From contig SVCA01000010.1 of the NCBI GenBank assembly GCA_015058625.1, positions 1-64,000 on the forward strand: DNA of 64,000 nucleotides, written 5' to 3'. Shown one piece after another: positions 62,438-64,000 of the stretch (its first letter is position 1; every line of letters starts with the position of its first letter). This DNA is from Pseudoselenomonas ruminantium. GTDB taxonomy: Bacteria > Bacillota > Negativicutes > Selenomonadales > Selenomonadaceae. The notes beneath the pieces are model-generated. The model did no database searches. It was not told the origin of the DNA and saw nothing but the letters and a program-made list of their open reading frames with translations. A program made the translations under genes and the position numbers.

Positions 62438-63217
62438 ATGAATACAATTTACAATGAACTGAATAATACTTTACAAGAATTTAATCGCTTGGGGATAGCG
62501 GAGCAATTTGATTTTCAAAAGCTTTATCTGTATTCGATAATTACCCATTCTACGGCTATTGAGGGCTCAACCGTAACAGAGATAGAAAATACCCTTATGT
62601 TTGACGAGGGGATAGTTCCTGGCGGTCATAATGTCACGGAACAGATGATGAATCTGGATTTGAAAAGGGCTTATGACTATGTGAATGGCCTGCTGGATAA
62701 GAACATTCCCATAACCGTGGATTTCCTAAAACAGTTGTCTGCATTGGTTATGCGCAATACCGGCAGCAGTTACACAACGGCGTTAGGCAGTTTTGATTCT
62801 TCGGCAGGGGATTTGCGTCTGGTTAATGTCAGTGCAGGCAGCGGCGGTAAGTCTTATCTTAACTATCAGAAAGTGCCACAACGGTTGGAGGATTTTTGTA
62901 AATGGCTGAATGCTGAACGGCGAAAGCCATTTATAGATGCCGCTGCAATTTATGCTTTGTCCTTTGAAGCGCATTATCGCCTTGTGGCCATTCATCCGTG
63001 GGTGGATGGCAACGGGCGCACCTGCCGCCTGCTGATGAATATGATACAGATGGAGAAGGGGGTGCTTCCTAGCATCTTGAAGAAGGAACACAAGGCTAAG
63101 TACATTGAGGCGTTGGCTAAGAGTCAGGATAGTGAAGATAGCACAGTGTTTGTGGAATTTATGATGGATTCCATGGTGGCGTTTATCAGAAAAAGTATAG
63201 AGGAGTTCAAACCATAA
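62438..63217 (+). CDS. Fic-domain protein (AMPylase) with N-terminal self-inhibition motif
   Basis: 259 aa. The Fic core is HPWVDGNGRTCR, an exact HxFx(D/E)GNGR-type motif with Trp for Phe. STAIEG at residues 38-43 fits the inhibitory (S/T)xxxE(G/N) helix, placed N-terminally as in class II Fic proteins, so the glutamate should block productive ATP binding until released. Fic proteins transfer AMP to hydroxyl groups of target proteins. No separate antitoxin is needed or seen. AGGAG lies upstream of the ATG. Confidence 0.92.
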   Translation: MNTIYNELNNTLQEFNRLGIAEQFDFQKLYLYSIITHSTAIEGSTVTEIENTLMFDEGIVPGGHNVTEQMMNLDLKRAYDYVNGLLDKNIPITVDFLKQLSALVMRNTGSSYTTALGSFDSSAGDLRLVNVSAGSGGKSYLNYQKVPQRLEDFCKWLNAERRKPFIDAAAIYALSFEAHYRLVAIHPWVDGNGRTCRLLMNMIQMEKGVLPSILKKEHKAKYIEALAKSQDSEDSTVFVEFMMDSMVAFIRKSIEEFKP

Positions 63218-63218
63218 G

Positions 63219-63261
63219 AAAAAGCAGGACGGCTGCCTTGAGGGCAACTGTCCTGCTTTTT
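63219..63261. terminator. Bidirectional terminator between fic and the XRE gene
   Basis: A perfect 12-bp stem (63219-63230 with 63250-63261) with A and T runs at both ends, between convergent genes. The first 14 nt match the terminator arm at 61259. Confidence 0.85.
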
Positions 63262-63619
63262 AGATTGTAGGATTTTCGGTGCTTGATTTTTGTTCTCGGT
63301 CATGGAGTGCATCAAGCATAATATCGGCCAAAAGTTTATTTTCCTGACTTAAGCCTAAGTATTTCTGTATTTGGTCGTAATCGTGAGCGGCAAGGTCAGT
63401 CAATTGCTTCTCAAAAGAAGTTGCATCTTTGCCAAGGAGATAGTCAGTAGTTACGCCAAACAGTGCGGTCAGTTCGTCAAGTTTTCGCACTGGGCGGCTG
63501 GTGCCACGCTCGTATTTGTTATATGCAGCTCGTGTCATGCCAATACGCTCGGCAACCTCTCGCTGTGATAGTCCTTTTGCTTCGCGGAGAGCACGTAGGC
63601 GGTAAGCGGTGATATTCAT
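63260..63619 (-). CDS. XRE-family helix-turn-helix regulator
   Basis: 119 aa. Cro/CI-type helix-turn-helix in residues ~6-62 (LRALREAKGLSQREVAERIG, YNKYERGTSRPVRKLDELTA, FGVTTDYLLG). The C-terminal ~55 residues are helical and acidic and resemble no known effector domain. ATG 63619 gives the usual XRE start; a GTG at 63631 would add four residues. It is convergent with fic and divergent from the last gene. Confidence 0.88.
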   Translation of the reverse strand: MNITAYRLRALREAKGLSQREVAERIGMTRAAYNKYERGTSRPVRKLDELTALFGVTTDYLLGKDATSFEKQLTDLAAHDYDQIQKYLGLSQENKLLADIMLDALHDREQKSSTENPTI

Positions 63620-63712
63620 GGGGAAGTCCACTCTTTCGTTTCAGAAATTCATCATTTCCATTATAAGTGACAGAAAAATAATAACAAAGGCGTTTATTTA
63701 ATAATACAGAAC

Positions 63713-63741
63713 TTGACTGTAACACTTAATACACCTATAAT
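63713..63741 (+). promoter_or_regulatory. Promoter of the small membrane protein at the window edge
   Basis: TTGACT (63713-63718), a 17-nt spacer and a perfect TATAAT (63736-63741), 54 nt before the start codon. On the minus strand TTGTTA and TATAAT with a 16-nt spacer in about 63662-63690 could serve the XRE gene. Confidence 0.7.
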
Positions 63742-63795
63742 AAGAGAAAAGAAGAAATGGATAGGAACGGTGTACCAAGGATAGGAGGGAGTCCG

Positions 63796-64000
63796 ATGCT
63801 CCTCGTTGTCAAACTGGTTATTATAGGTGTACTACTGTTGTTATTGGCAATTTGTAAAGTGTTGAGCGTGTTCTCACTTCAAGAAGTCGTAGGTGCGATT
63901 GCATTGGGCGCTATTGCCTATGCTTTGTTGTCAGGTGAAGAAAAAGACCAGGAAAAGGAAAAGATTATATTAGTGCCTAATAAAAAGACAGAATATAATG
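63796..64000 (+). CDS. Small membrane protein, cut by the window edge
   Basis: The frame is open for 68 codons to the end of the window. Two hydrophobic stretches (about residues 3-20 and 28-45) are followed by a charged segment rich in Glu and Lys. GGAGGGAG lies 5 nt before the ATG. Not recognised; its size and layout are like small holin-type or phage-related membrane proteins, but that is only a resemblance. Confidence 0.6.
   Translation, partial: MLLVVKLVIIGVLLLLLAICKVLSVFSLQEVVGAIALGAIAYALLSGEEKDQEKEKIILVPNKKTEYN

Overview
The window looks like chromosomal DNA of a motile Negativicutes bacterium close to Selenomonas. Three things point there. Gene order and proteins are Firmicutes-type: the topA-trmFO-hslVU-codY block runs directly into one long flagellar/chemotaxis cluster in almost the Bacillus order, with fliY, cheC, cheD, flhF and flhG. 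CodY is present. Yet the cell appears to be diderm, because a phosphoethanolamine transferase of the kind that decorates LPS core is also encoded. The genus is an inference; there is no rRNA or other marker here.

Layout. (1) 1-2.7 kb: a CptA-like phosphoethanolamine transferase on the minus strand and, divergently, an OhrR-type peroxide-sensing repressor. (2) 2.7-5.1 kb: nrdD, the anaerobic ribonucleotide reductase, behind a promoter overlapped by two NrdR-like boxes; its reading frame stops before the expected glycyl-radical motif. (3) 5.1-5.5 kb: repeat-rich intergenic DNA. (4) 5.5-13.1 kb: dprA, topA, trmFO, hslV, hslU, codY. (5) 13.3-47.8 kb: about 40 co-directional genes for the flagellar basal body, rod, hook, type III export apparatus, C-ring, chemotaxis (cheY, cheB, cheA, cheW, cheC, cheD), sigma-28 and accessory factors. 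The run is broken only by an internal terminator/promoter pair in front of fliK and by about 0.8 kb after flgE that carries two inverted copies of a roughly 190-bp palindromic element. (6) 47.8-50.7 kb: a DeoR-type regulator, an AAA-ATPase-like/PD-(D/E)XK protein, and ribosomal protein S20. (7) 50.8-55.8 kb: lepA, hemW, a polysaccharide deacetylase and a penicillin-recognising-type serine hydrolase. (8) 55.8-61.3 kb: rpsF-ssb-rpsR with a structured leader, a ClC transporter, and a DeoR regulator translationally coupled to an LTA-synthase-like sulfatase. (9) 61.3-64 kb: an accessory stretch with a candidate type I toxin-antitoxin locus, a YgjP-like metallopeptidase, a Fic protein with a self-inhibition motif, an XRE regulator, and a truncated small membrane protein at the window edge.

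How the parts fit. The flagellar cluster contains most of what is needed for a basal body and hook plus the core chemotaxis signalling pathway, but no motA/motB, flagellin, cheR or receptors, which must lie elsewhere. FlhF/FlhG, a PilZ protein, a SwrB-like protein and FlbD are candidates for controlling flagellar number, position and output. CodY, encoded just upstream, would let nutrient status act on nearby genes. The least routine items are the toxin-antitoxin candidate at 61.34-61.64 kb, the inverted-repeat elements at 5.1 and 25.7-26.2 kb, the apparently truncated NrdD and the start-less junction between fliR and flhB.
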